Below, one piece after another: positions 52,818-60,925 of a stretch of 64,000 nucleotides of DNA. The DNA is from Bacillus sp. FSL K6-3431 (GTDB lineage Bacteria > Bacillota > Bacilli > Bacillales > Bacillaceae_C), in the NCBI RefSeq assembly GCF_038002605.1, contig NZ_JBBOCT010000001.1:4774001-4838000 (forward strand). Reading direction: 5' to 3'. The notes beneath the pieces are model-generated. The model saw nothing but the letters and a program-made list of their open reading frames with translations. It was not told the origin of the DNA and ran no database searches. The position numbers and the translations under genes are program-made. Each line of letters opens with the position of its first letter. The first letter of the stretch is position 1.

Positions 52818-54260
52818 TTGGGGAAATCAAAGCGGATTGTAAGCGTATGTATTATTTTATTCATTGTTAGTTATGCTATCTTTTTTCTCTTTTCGATACA
52901 GAAAAAAGATCAAGATGAGCTCCTAATGAATGATGTGGGACGATTGGTTCCTATTAAAGTGCGAGAAGTCGTGCAAGGACAAGAAACAGAGCAAATTCAG
53001 CAAATTTTAAAAGAAGCTAAAAAGAAGGAAATGAAAATTTCAATAGCTGGGAAACAACATAGTCAAGGCGGGCATACGTATTTTAAAGATGCAATTGTGT
53101 TAGACATGACAACGTATAATCGTATCATTAAGGTACTACCAGAAGAGAAGTTGATCACTGTTCAAAGCGGTGCTACATGGGAGGATGTCCAAGAAGCAAT
53201 CAATCCTTACAATCTATCAATTAAAACGATGCAGGCTCCAAATATTTTTACGATTGGTGGATCAATGAGTGTGAATGTCCACGGAAGAGATATTCGCTTT
53301 GGCCCACTTATTGATAGTATTCGTTCTTTTCGGTTGATGAATGCGGATGGAAAGATTTTGAATGTAAGCAGAACGGAGAATGAGGAACTGTTTAGGCTTG
53401 TGAATGGTGGGTATGGATTATTTGGGGTTATTCTTGATGTTGATATTGAGCTGACGGATGATGTCGTTTATAAGGCAAATAATGAATGGATTGACTATAA
53501 AGAATATCCCACATACTTTAAAAATGAAATATTAGCGAACCAGAATATAGAGATGCATAATTCGCGAATATCCGTCGCACCAAATCATTTTTTAACAGAA
53601 ATGTATGTAACAAATTATTATCGTGAGGATAAAGACTTGAACGAATTTAATGATTTGCTTAATGAAACATATGTACGCAGAAATAAATTTGCATTCGGAC
53701 TATCACGACATTTTGATTGGGGGAAAAACTTCGTCTGGTATGTGCAAAAGCAAGCCTTTAAAGATGGAAAAGAAGAGTGGATATCGAGGAACAATGTAAT
53801 GCGTCCGGAAGTTCAGTTTTTAGACTATGAAGGAAAAAGTGATACGGATATTCTTCAAGAATATTTCGTACCAACAGATGAATTTCCGATTTTTATTGAT
53901 AGATTAAGAGAAATGTTAGAAGATAGTGAAATGAATGTATTAAATATCACTGTGCGATATGTGCCTAAAAACGAAGAAACAATCCTTTCTTATGCGAAGG
54001 AAGATATGTTTGCCTTAGTATTCTTAATCAATCAAGGAATTGGGGAAAAAGAGATCGATAAAAATGGTGAGGTTGTGAAAAAAATCATTGATCTTACGCT
54101 TGAATTGGATGGAAGCTATTACTTACCTTATTATCACTATCCAACGAAAGAACAAATGAGAAAAGCATATCCATTAACAGATGAATTTTTCGAAAAGAAA
54201 AAGCAGTATGATCCCAAGGAACGATTCGTGAGCGAATTTTATGAGGAGTATAGCCAATGA
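52818..54260 (+). CDS. Membrane-anchored FAD-binding oxidoreductase
   Basis: A 480-residue protein with one N-terminal membrane anchor (about 8-26) and an extracytoplasmic VAO/PCMH-type FAD domain. KISIAGKQHSQGGHTYF (about 74-90) and NIFTIGGSMSVNVHGRD (about 143-160) contact the flavin, and GYGLFGVILDVDIELTD follows. It resembles sugar-lactone oxidases in its FAD half, but the substrate half is not recognisable. TTG start with AGGGGGG. First gene of a three-gene operon with a half-size MFS protein and an amidase; the next start overlaps its stop by four bases. Confidence 0.85.
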   Translation: MGKSKRIVSVCIILFIVSYAIFFLFSIQKKDQDELLMNDVGRLVPIKVREVVQGQETEQIQQILKEAKKKEMKISIAGKQHSQGGHTYFKDAIVLDMTTYNRIIKVLPEEKLITVQSGATWEDVQEAINPYNLSIKTMQAPNIFTIGGSMSVNVHGRDIRFGPLIDSIRSFRLMNADGKILNVSRTENEELFRLVNGGYGLFGVILDVDIELTDDVVYKANNEWIDYKEYPTYFKNEILANQNIEMHNSRISVAPNHFLTEMYVTNYYREDKDLNEFNDLLNETYVRRNKFAFGLSRHFDWGKNFVWYVQKQAFKDGKEEWISRNNVMRPEVQFLDYEGKSDTDILQEYFVPTDEFPIFIDRLREMLEDSEMNVLNITVRYVPKNEETILSYAKEDMFALVFLINQGIGEKEIDKNGEVVKKIIDLTLELDGSYYLPYYHYPTKEQMRKAYPLTDEFFEKKKQYDPKERFVSEFYEEYSQ

Positions 54261-54793
54261 GATGGGTAGTTATTTCACAAAGCATTGCTATTCTTGGAAG
54301 CAGTCTTGTCTTTCCATTTTATTTAATATTTATAAAAGAAGTTGGTGGGGGATTCCTTCAGTACGGAATTTCTTATGGACTATTTATGATGAGCTCAGCA
54401 CTCGTCCATCTTTTCATTGGTAAGCTTTCTGATAGAGTGGGTCGAAAATTATTTTTACTAATCAATAGTTGGGGTATGGCGGTACTATTATTATTTTTCC
54501 CCATTGTCTCGATGGTTTGGCAAGTATATGTTTTACAAATTTCCCTTGGAATTGTTGGAGCGATGCAGAAAACGAGTGAAAAAGCATTGCTTGCTGATTT
54601 TACAGATGGTGCGAATCGTGGCTTTGTTATTGGACGTTATCACTTTTGGACATCGATTTTTTCAGGTGGAGCAGTTATGCTAGGCGGATTTATTATTGAT
54701 TTATTTACGCTAGATATTATTTTTTATATTAGTTCCTTCATTTTATTCGTGAGTGGTTTCTTTATTTTGAAAATAGTAGAAAAGGAGACATGA
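54257..54793 (+). CDS. Half-size MFS transporter-like membrane protein
   Basis: A 178-residue protein with six predicted spans and the MFS motif A (GKLSDRVGRK, about residues 54-63) between spans two and three. This equals the N-terminal bundle of a 12-span major facilitator. There is no C-terminal half in any frame downstream; the stop is followed three bases later by the amidase ATG, so the shortness is not from a visible frameshift. It overlaps the oxidase gene by four bases. It could be a true half-transporter acting as a dimer, or a gene truncated by deletion. Confidence 0.8.
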   Translation: MRWVVISQSIAILGSSLVFPFYLIFIKEVGGGFLQYGISYGLFMMSSALVHLFIGKLSDRVGRKLFLLINSWGMAVLLLFFPIVSMVWQVYVLQISLGIVGAMQKTSEKALLADFTDGANRGFVIGRYHFWTSIFSGGAVMLGGFIIDLFTLDIIFYISSFILFVSGFFILKIVEKET

Positions 54794-54796
54794 GAC

Positions 54797-56257
54797 ATGA
54801 AGAATCCTAGGCTTAGAAAACTACATGATAAGTGGCTGATTGAGGCAAGAATTGAAGACATGCAAGAAAAGCTTGGTTCAGGAGAAGTATCATCTGTAGA
54901 TCTCGTCCAAATGTATTTGTACAGAATTGCTAAATATGATAAAAGTCTCCGTACAGTTATTGAATTAAATCCGGATGCTTTGCAGATTGCTATGGCACTC
55001 GACGCGGAGAGAAAGCTTCATGGGTCAAGAGGCGCACTACATGGCATTCCAATTTTATTAAAGGACAATATTGACACAGGTGATAAAATGCATACGACCG
55101 CTGGTTCCTTAGCTATGAAGGATCATTATGCAGCTGAAGATTCCTTTGTAGCCGGACAATTACGAAAATCGGGAGCTATTTTACTCGGAAAAACAAATAT
55201 GACGGAATGGGCGAATTTCATGACAGTCGGAATGCCAAGTGGGTATAGTTCAAGAGGTGGGCAAACATTGAACCCTTATGGACCGGGAAAGATAGATGTC
55301 GGTGGATCAAGCTCTGGTTCAGGTGCCGCGATCGCAGCCAATTTTGCTGCAGCCGCCGTAGGCACGGAAACATCGGGATCTATCTTAAATCCTTCTTTGA
55401 AAAATGCATTAGTTGGTATCAAGCCGACAGTGGGACTCGTGAGCAGAAAAGGTGTCATTCCGATTGCGCACAGTCAAGATACACCAGGACCAATGGCTAG
55501 AACAGTGAAAGATGCCGCATATTTATTAGCTTTGATGGCAGGTGTCGATGAAAAGGATCCGGTTACAGGAACAAATACAAAGCTGGTCAACTTTGCTGAA
55601 CATCTTAAGGAAACGAGCTTAAAAGACATGCGTATCGGTATAGCACGGGGGCCTTTTACAGAGCGGATCAGCAAGCATAAGCTAGCACTCTTTGATGGTG
55701 CCATTCATGGGCTTCGGGATCTGGGGGCGGAGTTGATAAATGATATTGAGATTGCATCTGCGAAAGAAGGATGGGAAGCTGAAACCCTGATACATGAGTT
55801 CAAATCGGATTTGAATGCCTATCTACAGGCGACCACACATTCAAATAAAATTCGTTCACTTGCGGATGTGATTTTGTATAATAATGATCATCCAGATGAA
55901 ATGCTAAAATACGGGCAAAAACTACTCGAAGCTTCCGAGAAAACGAGCGGAACATTACTTGAGATGGAATATATTCATACATTGGAAAAAGAATTGTATT
56001 TATCGCGAGAGCAAGGCATCGACTATGCTTTGCAAAAATATAAGCTAGATGCGATTTTATTCGCAGGTGACCGTGGTTCAGATATTGCTGCGAAAGCAGG
56101 GTATCCATCTGTCATCGTGCCTGCCGGATTTATTCCAAATGGAGAGCCATTCGGAATCATGTTTACAGGCACATCGTTTAGCGAACAGATATTGTTGAAA
56201 ATCGCCTATGCATTTGAACAAGCAACGAAGCACAGGCAAGCCCCAAAGTTAGAGTGA
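54797..56257 (+). CDS. Amidase signature family hydrolase
   Basis: A 486-residue amidase with the Ser-cisSer-Lys triad: Lys in GIPILLKDNIDT (about 91), cis-Ser and glycine-serine loop in DVGGSSSGSGAAIA (about 172-183), and nucleophile Ser in VGTETSGSI (about 197). These enzymes hydrolyse diverse carboxamides; the long C-terminal helical part and FIPNGEPFGIMFTG are family-like. It is not GatA of the tRNA amidotransferase, since no gatC or gatB is adjacent. AAAGGAGACATGAG precedes the ATG. Last of the oxidase/MFS/amidase operon. Confidence 0.92.
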   Translation: MKNPRLRKLHDKWLIEARIEDMQEKLGSGEVSSVDLVQMYLYRIAKYDKSLRTVIELNPDALQIAMALDAERKLHGSRGALHGIPILLKDNIDTGDKMHTTAGSLAMKDHYAAEDSFVAGQLRKSGAILLGKTNMTEWANFMTVGMPSGYSSRGGQTLNPYGPGKIDVGGSSSGSGAAIAANFAAAAVGTETSGSILNPSLKNALVGIKPTVGLVSRKGVIPIAHSQDTPGPMARTVKDAAYLLALMAGVDEKDPVTGTNTKLVNFAEHLKETSLKDMRIGIARGPFTERISKHKLALFDGAIHGLRDLGAELINDIEIASAKEGWEAETLIHEFKSDLNAYLQATTHSNKIRSLADVILYNNDHPDEMLKYGQKLLEASEKTSGTLLEMEYIHTLEKELYLSREQGIDYALQKYKLDAILFAGDRGSDIAAKAGYPSVIVPAGFIPNGEPFGIMFTGTSFSEQILLKIAYAFEQATKHRQAPKLE

Positions 56258-56265
56258 TAAAGAAT

Positions 56266-56297
56266 GGCTGCTACTACTGAGTAAGCAGCCTTAACAA
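56266..56297 (+). terminator. Weak hairpin after the amidase
   Basis: GGCTGCT and AGCAGCC (56266-56272, 56284-56290) pair around an 11-base loop; the T tract is poor. Confidence 0.45.
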
Positions 56298-56314
56298 TGT
56301 TGGTGTAACTTTGG

Positions 56315-56407
56315 CAATAGAACTTCGCAAAGGTAAATAGAATGTCTATATAAGTAAATAGAACCCCACAACGGTAAATAGAGTACTGGTATCGGCTAAT
56401 AGGCCGA
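56315..56407. repeat. Degenerate 20-bp-period repeats
   Basis: Units starting AATAGA recur about every 20-21 bases (AATAGAACTTCGCAAAGGTA, AATAGAACCCCACAACGGTA and others). They lie between the converging amidase and MBL-fold genes. The period matches the other arrays but the core differs. Confidence 0.75.
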
Positions 56408-56416
56408 CAATACCGA

Positions 56417-57340
56417 CTATGCCATCCTCATCGTCTCGCCAATTTTTAAGTCTTTCAATCGTTCATCGTCCAAATCTTGTTTTTTCCATTCAGCAAACAA
56501 TCGATCGAGTGCTTCTTTAGGTGTATCATCTGCTAAACGATATGCGCCATAATGCATGGGGATCAGTATTCGAGCTTGGGTATCAAGAAAAGCCTTTACA
56601 GCTTCTTCTGGACTTACATGCTGTGCGCCCATGAACCATTCCGGTTCGTATGCTCCAATCGGCATTAAACAATAATCAATCTGATATTTTTCCCCGATTT
56701 CTCGGAATCCTTTAAAATATCCACTGTCTCCTGCAAAGTAAATCGTTTGTTTGTCGGAATCTTTGATGATCCAACCTCCCCAATGGGAGCGGTTCGTATC
56801 GGTTAACGTTCGCTTTGTCCAATGTTGAGCTGGCGTAAAAGAGAAGTACAATCCAGACACTTCATGTTCCTCCCACCAAGTAAATTCCATTGTATTGCCA
56901 AATCCTTTTCGCTTAAACCAGCTACCTAGTCCAATTGGTATCAAAAACATTGGTTCACCTTTCAAACTTTTAATAGAAGAATAATGAAGATGATCATAAT
57001 GACTATGTGATATTAAAACAAAATCAATTGGTGGTAACTCACGCAAGGCAAGTCCAGGCGAAGAGAGTCTTTTATCCATCCCAAGTCGATTTGCCCAAAC
57101 AGGATCTGTTAAGATGTTTTTTCCGTTAAGTTGAATGAGAAAAGTGGAATGACCAATCCAAGTGATCGTTGGAATAGTACGGTTGGATTGCAAAAATACT
57201 ACTTCTGTTTTTTCCACTGTCGGTACTTGGAATGACAAATCTTTCATTTTAGCCTTTCTTTCTTTTCTCCACTTTAGTAAATCTTTAAATGTACTAAGGC
57301 TTGCATTTACGTCCATATTTTCATAACGTTTCTTTTTCAT
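56417..57340 (-). CDS. MBL-fold metallo-hydrolase (UlaG/NAPE-PLD-like)
   Basis: A 307-residue beta-lactamase-fold hydrolase. The two-metal motif HSHYDH lies at about 119-125, with IGHSTFLIQLNGKNILTDPV before it, then IYFAGDSGYFKGF (bridging Asp) and ILIPMHYGAYRL (last His). The spacing fits the group containing mammalian NAPE-phospholipase D and bacterial YhfI/UlaG-like enzymes. Substrate unknown, possibly a phosphodiester or lactone. TGGGGTTA gives a weak binding site. Single gene, converging on the amidase operon. Confidence 0.9.
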   Translation of the reverse strand: MKKKRYENMDVNASLSTFKDLLKWRKERKAKMKDLSFQVPTVEKTEVVFLQSNRTIPTITWIGHSTFLIQLNGKNILTDPVWANRLGMDKRLSSPGLALRELPPIDFVLISHSHYDHLHYSSIKSLKGEPMFLIPIGLGSWFKRKGFGNTMEFTWWEEHEVSGLYFSFTPAQHWTKRTLTDTNRSHWGGWIIKDSDKQTIYFAGDSGYFKGFREIGEKYQIDYCLMPIGAYEPEWFMGAQHVSPEEAVKAFLDTQARILIPMHYGAYRLADDTPKEALDRLFAEWKKQDLDDERLKDLKIGETMRMA

Positions 57341-57413
57341 GTACTAACCCCACAATGATCTTTTCTTCAGTTTAAGTTAAATGAAAAAAAATTGCTAAGT
57401 GGGTGTCTTTGTA

Positions 57414-57440
57414 TAAATAAAGTGTATATCACTTTATTTA
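57414..57440. promoter_or_regulatory. 27-bp palindrome, candidate operator
   Basis: TAAATAAAGTG and CACTTTATTTA are perfect 11-base arms around TATAT, immediately upstream of an AAGGAGGT binding site. It has no T run for termination, so a repressor site is the more likely reading. Confidence 0.65.
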
Positions 57441-57457
57441 AGAAGGAGGTTAGTCCA

Positions 57458-57585
57458 TTGATAAAAATAATGATTGAAGGTGGGGAAATAACACGCAAGG
57501 ACACTAATTTTTTTTTGTAAAACAAGCACATGTACCAAGTGATCTGCCTGTACGTTTAATGAACACGTTGCATTTTATATTATAA
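57458..57585 (+). pseudogene. Small ORF interrupted at a nine-T run
   Basis: TTG 57458 with AAGGAGGT seven bases upstream opens a frame that stops after 20 codons (57520), just past T9 at 57508-57516. One extra T would continue it through VKQAHVPSDLPVRLMNTL to a stop at 57585, giving about 42 residues that read like a real small protein. It lies directly before the lysin-like amidase gene. Either a true frameshift or a homopolymer sequencing error. Confidence 0.45.
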
Positions 57586-57600
57586 GGAGATGTATATCTT

Positions 57601-58686
57601 ATGAATATTAAACAACAACTAGTTTTTAACCGTTCAAACACATATGGGTTAGGTAATCCATGTAACTTTATTACGATCCACGAGACAGCCAACTATGATA
57701 AAGGGGCTGGTGCTCAAACACACGCTAATTTACAATCAAATGGCTATTCTGCATCATGGCATTATCAAGTTGATGACAAAGAGGTTATACAATCATTTTC
57801 AGATGATGTACAATGTTGGCACGCCGGGGATAGTCGTGGAAAAGGTAATTTAGAATCTATAGGGATAGAAATTTGCGTTAACATTGATAGTGATTTTAAA
57901 AAGGCAGTAGAAAATGCAGCAAAACTTGTTAAGATCTTGATGAACAGGCATAAGATAGCACTTATTAATGTAGTTCAGCATAATAGGTGGAGTGGTAAGG
58001 ATTGCCCACATAATTTACGGAATGGATCAAAGGGAATTAGCTGGGGGGACTTTGTAAATATAGTAAATGAGTTAGTCAAAGACGAGCCAATTGAAAATAA
58101 GCCAACTAAGACTGAATCTGGTCCAGTTCAAAGTAAACCAGTGCAATCAACTACAATCAATAAACAGACAAGTATTGTAGATTGGATGAAACTAAATGGG
58201 ATGGATCCGAGCTATGTGAATCGTACTAAGTTGGCTGGCCAGTACGGAATTAAAGATTATAAAGGCACAGCTGCTCAAAATATAACATTGTTAAATAAAC
58301 TAAAAGGCGACCGACCTGTCATGAACTCCAAACCTAAATCAACTGTCAACACGAATAGTATAATAGATTGGATGAAAGCTAATAAATTGGATTCGAGTTA
58401 TAGCAATAGAGCAAAGCTTGCTGAGAAATATGGTGTTAAGAATTATACTGGGACAGCTGGTCAGAATATAGCGCTGTTAAATAAACTAAAAGGCGACCAA
58501 CCTGTCATGAACCCCAATCCTACATCGACTGTCAACACGAATAGTATAATAGATTGGATGAAAGCTAATAAGTTGGATTCGAGTTATAGCCATAGAGCAA
58601 AGCTTGCTGAGAAATATGGTATTAAGAATTATACTGGGACAGCTGGTCAGAATATAACGCTGTTAAATAAACTAAAAGGTAAATAA
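57601..58686 (+). CDS. N-acetylmuramoyl-L-alanine amidase with three C-terminal Amidase02_C-type modules
   Basis: A 361-residue peptidoglycan amidase. The catalytic Amidase_2 domain (about 1-160) has zinc ligands His27 (FITIHETAN) and His137 (KDCPHNLRNG), with SASWHYQVDD and WHAGDSRGKGNLESIGIEIC between. A linker rich in Lys, Pro and Ser follows, then three copies of a 45-residue module (about 190-236, 253-299 and 315-360), each like SIIDWMKANKLDSSYSNRAK then YGVKNYTGTAGQNIALLNKL. The module resembles the C-terminal domain of phage and Bacillus amidases. There is no signal peptide, so export would need a holin or other route. TAAGGAGATG precedes the ATG. No other prophage genes are visible. 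Confidence 0.93.
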   Translation: MNIKQQLVFNRSNTYGLGNPCNFITIHETANYDKGAGAQTHANLQSNGYSASWHYQVDDKEVIQSFSDDVQCWHAGDSRGKGNLESIGIEICVNIDSDFKKAVENAAKLVKILMNRHKIALINVVQHNRWSGKDCPHNLRNGSKGISWGDFVNIVNELVKDEPIENKPTKTESGPVQSKPVQSTTINKQTSIVDWMKLNGMDPSYVNRTKLAGQYGIKDYKGTAAQNITLLNKLKGDRPVMNSKPKSTVNTNSIIDWMKANKLDSSYSNRAKLAEKYGVKNYTGTAGQNIALLNKLKGDQPVMNPNPTSTVNTNSIIDWMKANKLDSSYSHRAKLAEKYGIKNYTGTAGQNITLLNKLKGK

Positions 58687-58687
58687 T

Positions 58688-58714
58688 AGCCCGGCATTGT
58701 CCGGGCTTGATTTA
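58688..58714 (+). terminator. Terminator after the amidase
   Basis: AGCCCGG and CCGGGCT (58688-58694, 58701-58707) around CATTGT, then TGATTT. Confidence 0.8.
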
Positions 58715-58968
58715 ATCTTATGAAAATAGGCCGGAAAACAGAAGGATAATTAGTGAAGCCATCGTTCTAATCAAAGCATGTTACGGATCAAGCTATAAGT
58801 CATTGCTACTAAAAACGTTTCATGATGTTTATATCGATTACATCGAAAAAGATTCTTTTCACCATTGACCGATCATAATAAATAACTGAAATAATTAGTT
58901 AGATAATATCCAGTAAGTGAAAATTCCCGTCTTTATAGAAGAAGGAAAAGGTTTAAGGTGAAATTTAG
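58715..58968. other. Intergenic stretch with possible gene remnant
   Basis: On the plus strand a frame without start is open for about 60 codons to a stop near 58868 (reading IISEAIVLIKACYGSSYKSL and onward). It could be a fragment of a lost gene; no family is recognised. Nothing else is seen. Confidence 0.25.
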
Positions 58969-59268
58969 TTAATTATCTATATTGTCCCGAAAATTTTTAT
59001 TCCAGTTCTTATCCCCTGAATGTTCGAAGTCTTGGGTGGTACGCTCCAACACATCAAGTATCCATCGTTTGGTTTCATATATGGTATCGTAGAATGCTTT
59101 TTCTTCCACCCCGGTTGTCTTTACTCCAGCTAGAGCATTCGACGCAGTTAAACGTCGATGTTCTTCTATCTTTTTATTGTACTCATCAAAGATATGCTGT
59201 ACAAACATCGTAATGTCTCTGTGTTCCTTCGTTACCCTTTGTTGAATATCAATTAATCTTTTATCCAT
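58969..59268 (-). CDS. Hypothetical 99-residue helical protein
   Basis: A charged, mostly helical protein (MDKRLIDIQQRVTKEHRDIT, later DTIYETKRWILDVLERTTQD) without membrane segments or cysteines. AAAGGGGTAATT precedes the ATG. I do not recognise a family. It stands alone between the amidase and yfmL, facing the amidase. The coherent amphipathic pattern and binding site support it being expressed. Confidence 0.6.
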   Translation of the reverse strand: MDKRLIDIQQRVTKEHRDITMFVQHIFDEYNKKIEEHRRLTASNALAGVKTTGVEEKAFYDTIYETKRWILDVLERTTQDFEHSGDKNWNKNFRDNIDN

Positions 59269-59674
59269 TTTTAATTACCCCTTTCTTTTCTTTTTAATCA
59301 TTCAATTAACCTTGCCAGTTCTAATTCATCCACAATCATAGGTCACTAATTCAGTTTATTTTCTTCTTAATAAAACAATACCTTTTGTAGCACTTTATTT
59401 TCATTGGCTCCATATATTACATAATTGTCAATATATGATTTATAGACGTCAAGTAAAAGCATTTACCAATGTGTTTTAATCATACTATTTTACTTCACAG
59501 TAAATTTATAAACAAGGGAGAGATGTAATAAATCCGGAAATTTACTGATTACCTTTTATATAAATAAAAACTCTTCTATAAAATGATTGTTAAAGCTGGT
59601 AGAATTTTTATTACTGTAAAGGATTGTAGTATGATGGAAGAAGAATCTTGTAGTATGTGAAATGAGGAGAAAAA
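59269..59674. other. AT-rich intergenic region before yfmL
   Basis: About 400 bases without a convincing gene, repeat or leader structure. It must hold divergent promoters for the hypothetical gene and yfmL; none could be fixed by eye. Confidence 0.4.
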
Positions 59675-60820
59675 ATGACAAACGAAATAAACTTCTTATC
59701 CAATATAAAACCAGCGTTGCAGAAAATATGGGCAAAGTCTCATTTTACTGTACCCACTCCAATTCAAAATAGAGCTATCCCCTATATTTTAGAAGGAAAA
59801 GATCTTATCGCGCAATCACCGACAGGAACAGGCAAGACGATTGCGTACCTTCTTCCGATTGTCGAACATATTCAAGTGGATAATAATAGCCTTCAAGCAG
59901 TCATTTTAGCGCCATCTCGTGAACTTGTTATGCAAATTTATCAAGAATTACAAAAGTGGACAGAAGATACGGAAATCACCGGGGTATCATTAGTAGGTGG
60001 GGCAAATATTAAGCGCCAATTAGACAAATTGAAGAAAAAGCCACAAATTGCTGTGGGGACACCAGGACGAATATTAGAGCTAATCAAATTAAAAAAATTA
60101 AAGATGCATGATGTGAAAACAATCGTTCTTGACGAAGGGGATCAGCTTCTTATAAACGAACATTTACAAACAGTACGAACAATTGTAAAATCAGCACAAA
60201 ATGATCGTCAACTGTTATTATTTTCTGCTACTTCCCTGAAAGAGATTGACTTGATTACGGCAATGATTGACAGAAAACCCGAAATTATTAAAGTGGAGAG
60301 AACGGAAACTGCGTCAAAGGGAGTAAATCACTATTATTTAATATCTGAACCACGTGAAAAAGCTGAATTACTTCGAAGGATTGCTGCTATGGAAGGGATG
60401 AAGGGGCTCGTTTTTGTACGTGATGTTGCAAGTATGACCGTACTAGCGGAAAAGTTGAAGTATGAGAAAGTATCACTAGACATTCTTCATAGTGAGCTTG
60501 GAAAAAATGATCGTGAAAAAGCGCTTCGGGCATTACGCGATGGCGATGTGAAAATATTATTAGCAACAGATGTTGCTGCGAGAGGGCTAGATATCGAAGG
60601 ATTGACCCATGTCATTCACTCTGATTTTCCAGCCGATGTTGAACAATACATACACCGTTCAGGTAGGACAGGCAGAATGGGGGCAGCAGGTACTGTTGTA
60701 TCCCTTGTTACATCTAGGGAAGAACGTGAGTTGAAAAAGTATGGTAGACAACTCGATCTAGAAGTACAACTCCGCAGGCTTTCACATGGTAAGTTTATAG
60801 AAGTGAATCTGAAAAAGTAA
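59675..60820 (+). CDS. yfmL: DEAD-box-type ATP-dependent RNA helicase YfmL
   Basis: A 381-residue superfamily 2 helicase with only the two RecA domains and almost no C-terminal extension, like B. subtilis YfmL, which acts in ribosome assembly. Q motif FTVPTPIQNRAIP (about 24), motif I SPTGTGKT, Ia APSRELVMQ, Ib GTPGRILE, motif II VLDEGD, motif III LFSATS, motif V ATDVAARGLDIEG and motif VI HRSGRTGRMG. Motif II reads DEGD instead of DEAD. GAGGAGAAAA precedes the ATG. Single gene. Confidence 0.92.
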   Translation: MTNEINFLSNIKPALQKIWAKSHFTVPTPIQNRAIPYILEGKDLIAQSPTGTGKTIAYLLPIVEHIQVDNNSLQAVILAPSRELVMQIYQELQKWTEDTEITGVSLVGGANIKRQLDKLKKKPQIAVGTPGRILELIKLKKLKMHDVKTIVLDEGDQLLINEHLQTVRTIVKSAQNDRQLLLFSATSLKEIDLITAMIDRKPEIIKVERTETASKGVNHYYLISEPREKAELLRRIAAMEGMKGLVFVRDVASMTVLAEKLKYEKVSLDILHSELGKNDREKALRALRDGDVKILLATDVAARGLDIEGLTHVIHSDFPADVEQYIHRSGRTGRMGAAGTVVSLVTSREERELKKYGRQLDLEVQLRRLSHGKFIEVNLKK

Positions 60821-60925
60821 GTTTTTTTACTTTTGGAAGATACAGATTTTTAGGTGTAATATTCAAGCAGTTTTATCAACAATCTCATGGTTTAAAATGT
60901 AGAGAATTTTGGGGAGGCAAATTGC

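Noticed and set aside
54797-56257. gatA of the Asp/Glu-tRNA amidotransferase
   Set aside because: No gatC or gatB is adjacent and the gene is coupled to an oxidase and MFS-like gene; general amidase is the safer name.
57414-58714. Intact prophage
   Set aside because: Only the amidase and a possible small gene are phage-like; no integrase, capsid, terminase or attachment sites were found around them.
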